Origin: Owenia fusiformis
Taxonomy: Eukaryota; Annelida; Polychaeta; Sabellida; Oweniidae
DNA length: 60,000 bases
NCBI GenBank assembly: GCA_903813345.2
Contig: CAIIXF020000002.1
Location: 26,917,223 to 26,977,222, forward strand
Direction of reading: 5' to 3'
Made by a program: the position numbers and the translations under genes. The notes beneath the pieces were generated by a model. That model was not told the DNA's origin. It did not search any database and was given only the letters and a program-made list of their open reading frames with translations. Positions 59,001 to 60,000 of this stretch are shown in pieces. Every line of letters begins with the position of its first letter. The stretch's first letter is position 1.

Positions 59001-59391
59001 TGTGTGAATTTACCCTGTGTGAATCACCCTTTTCAATCACACTTACAGTCTCAAACCAGGTGAGAATATGAAAGACGATGAATTAAAAGAGCATTGTCGC
59101 GTGGAACTAATAGAGCGAGACCAGCCAGACCACATCTTCATCATGGATGCTTTCCCGCGTATTGGAGTTAGGAAGAAGGTCAATGTTATTTATATAGATC
59201 TCGAATGTAATTCACTTTCATGTGTAAAGTATTATTAAATTTTCCTCACAATTTGTATCTAGGTATTGCTCATGTACCCATGCACTATTTCTAGTATTAT
59301 TTTAATTTTTACATTTTCTTTCCAGGTATCTAAGCCTAAATTGAGGGAGATATGTCAGAAGTTGATTTTGGAACAAATTGATAGTAAATAG
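53040..59391 (+). CDS. Acyl-CoA synthetase, ACSF2-like (AMP-binding enzyme), gene C; exon 3 frame broken
   Basis: Visible coding exons: about 53,040-53,239; 53,824-53,958; 54,186-54,493; 54,646-54,741; 55,103-55,355; 55,647-55,717; 55,869-55,976; 56,210-56,358; 56,553-56,700; 58,283-58,341; 59,049-59,178; 59,326-59,391 (TAG). The family activates fatty acids by adenylation, then transfers them to CoA. Motifs: SYVKGDCAFPLLRFSLGDAL; VTFSELTNQ; ATP-binding MST|GTTGEPKASLHRH across exons 3-4; NVYGSTESNTIT; GWYRTGD; GFLYFIGRKADNIRF; VGDDIFLCI; LKPGENM; and GVRKKVSKPKLRE, where the catalytic Lys is expected. All phases agree except exon 3, whose 308 bp and internal stops break the frame. No in-frame Met is seen before exon 1, so a 5' exon is missing. 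The GGE-x-(I/L)-x-P segment of typical enzymes is replaced by FKRFADIIYPG. Confidence 0.85.
53545..53745 (+). repeat. 51-bp minisatellite in gene C intron 1
   Basis: Units 53,545-53,595, 53,596-53,646, 53,647-53,697 and a partial fourth. Each begins G(T/C)AAG(T/C)CTTACG and contains TATTTTTTAGAATCCTC or a variant, so every unit has a donor-like and an acceptor-like sequence. It ends about 80 bp before the exon 2 acceptor. Confidence 0.85.
54186..54493 (+). pseudogene. Gene C exon 3, frame-disrupted
   Basis: Acceptor ttttcag| at 54,185 and donor ACT|GTAAGT at 54,493 are both good. Frame from the acceptor reads PYVYEPKHHCLKKIINNA then TAA. The conserved remainder (ELNTSITEALKKITPNVLVK through QPEDPCIIFMST) is in another frame. 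Neighbouring exons are phase 0 on both sides, but 308 bp is not a multiple of three. The gap between the two halves looks several residues shorter than in the family, so a small deletion is likely; an assembly error is possible. Confidence 0.7.
56776..57003 (+). repeat. 71/79-bp minisatellite with donor-like unit starts, gene C intron 9
   Basis: Units 56,776-56,854, 56,855-56,925 and 56,926-56,996, each opening CAGGT(A/T)AGGAT, a close match to a splice donor, and sharing ATCCGCACGATCTGGTAGAA. It begins 76 bp after the exon 9 donor (56,700). Confidence 0.88.
57240..57395. mobile_element. Possible terminus of a hAT-like DNA transposon
   Basis: Repeated AAAGGCCC and GGGCC words, then CCCCCC and CTCTAGATCCGCCAGTG, whose complement CACTGGCGGATCTAG resembles hAT-type ends of invertebrates. 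The partner end was not found. Confidence 0.3.
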
Positions 59392-59613
59392 AGATTCACA
59401 AAACGTCCATTAATGTTACAAGAAAATCTGTTACTGAACAGAATATAGCTATAATACCATGATGTCCTGGATATCCTCGCGGTAATAATGTAAAGCCAAT
59501 ATATTAGATCTATGGTTACATTATATTGTATTGAACTTGATAGCAATAAAAGGCTAGGGTGAATCTAGAATGAAGAAAAGCCTCTTCGAATTTTAAAAAG
59601 TACAACAAATGTA

Positions 59614-60000
59614 CACTCCCCTCCATAAGTTTGGCAACCTTAGCTCCCCCATTGAACTACGTGTTAAAGCCTCTTTACGTTTGAATTTTTATGCACTTAA
59701 CCTGCGATGAAATAACTTATAATATTGTTGGAAACATAACTTGACTTTATTTCCAATACCTCCAAATTTTCTCAATTTTTTTCCTCAATTACAATAGGTC
59801 GAAAACTGATGATAAAATTGATGAATTTTTGAAAATCGTCATTCCCATGTAAACCAACGGGAAATGGTGGGTTCGGGGAAAATCAGAAATAAGGATATCT
59901 ATTCAGTAAAAGAATCAGCAAAAATATTTTTATATAGAAAATTGAATTGTCTAACTTTTTGTACACTAAGTGTTTAGCTTACTTGATGAATACTAAAGTT
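59614..60000. mobile_element. Start of a second Tc1/mariner-type foldback, cut by window end
   Basis: Begins CACTCCCCTCCATAAGTTTG after TA (59,612-59,613) and follows the element at 18,865 closely for 240 bp. It then matches in order the reverse complement of 19,375-19,515, showing that the 18.9-kb copy is internally rearranged or folded. Confidence 0.8.

Overview
The window looks like nuclear DNA of a marine invertebrate. It is AT-rich. All three recognisable genes are split by GT-AG introns, with polyadenylation-type signals, and they sit among many degenerate metazoan transposons (Tc1/mariner, PIF/Harbinger, non-LTR retrotransposons and large foldback elements). I cannot name the species or safely the phylum.

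Layout. 1-4,700: a broken copy of the calpain 3' end (187-989), a mariner foldback element (1,226-2,317) and unassigned DNA. 4,727-25,192 (+): gene A, a secreted protein built from a signal peptide, a Lys/Cys-rich predicted helical region, two EGF-like exons and a type-1-copper cupredoxin (phytocyanin-like) domain. A second, incomplete cupredoxin block lies inside it. Its introns hold a non-LTR element (12,271-14,750), a second non-LTR fragment, a C-rich tandem repeat block, a Tc1-type foldback and several minisatellites. 26,203-27,810: a PIF/Harbinger-like element with a MADF-type ORF. 30,160-30,990 and 44,537-45,345: an inverted duplication. 32,665-41,501 (-): gene B, a complete classical calpain (18 coding exons, about 752 residues) with intact Cys/His/Asn catalytic motifs and a penta-EF-hand domain. 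Its last exon runs into a MITE. 46,454-52,720: nested foldback elements rich in GAACG/CGTTC. About 53,040-59,391 (+): gene C, an acyl-CoA synthetase of the ACSF2 type, all exons from the AMP-binding start to the stop, with one exon out of frame. 59,614-60,000: the start of another Tc1-type foldback.

The three genes do not form an evident pathway. The most unusual features are gene A's architecture and a recurring pattern: minisatellites beside or across exon borders whose units carry sequences resembling splice sites. In gene A a 53/44-bp unit (15 copies) repeats the real splice acceptor and first 16 bases of a cupredoxin exon, then an in-frame stop. Exon boundaries were placed by eye from splice consensus, phase and protein-family similarity. 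No alignment, transcript or database search was available.
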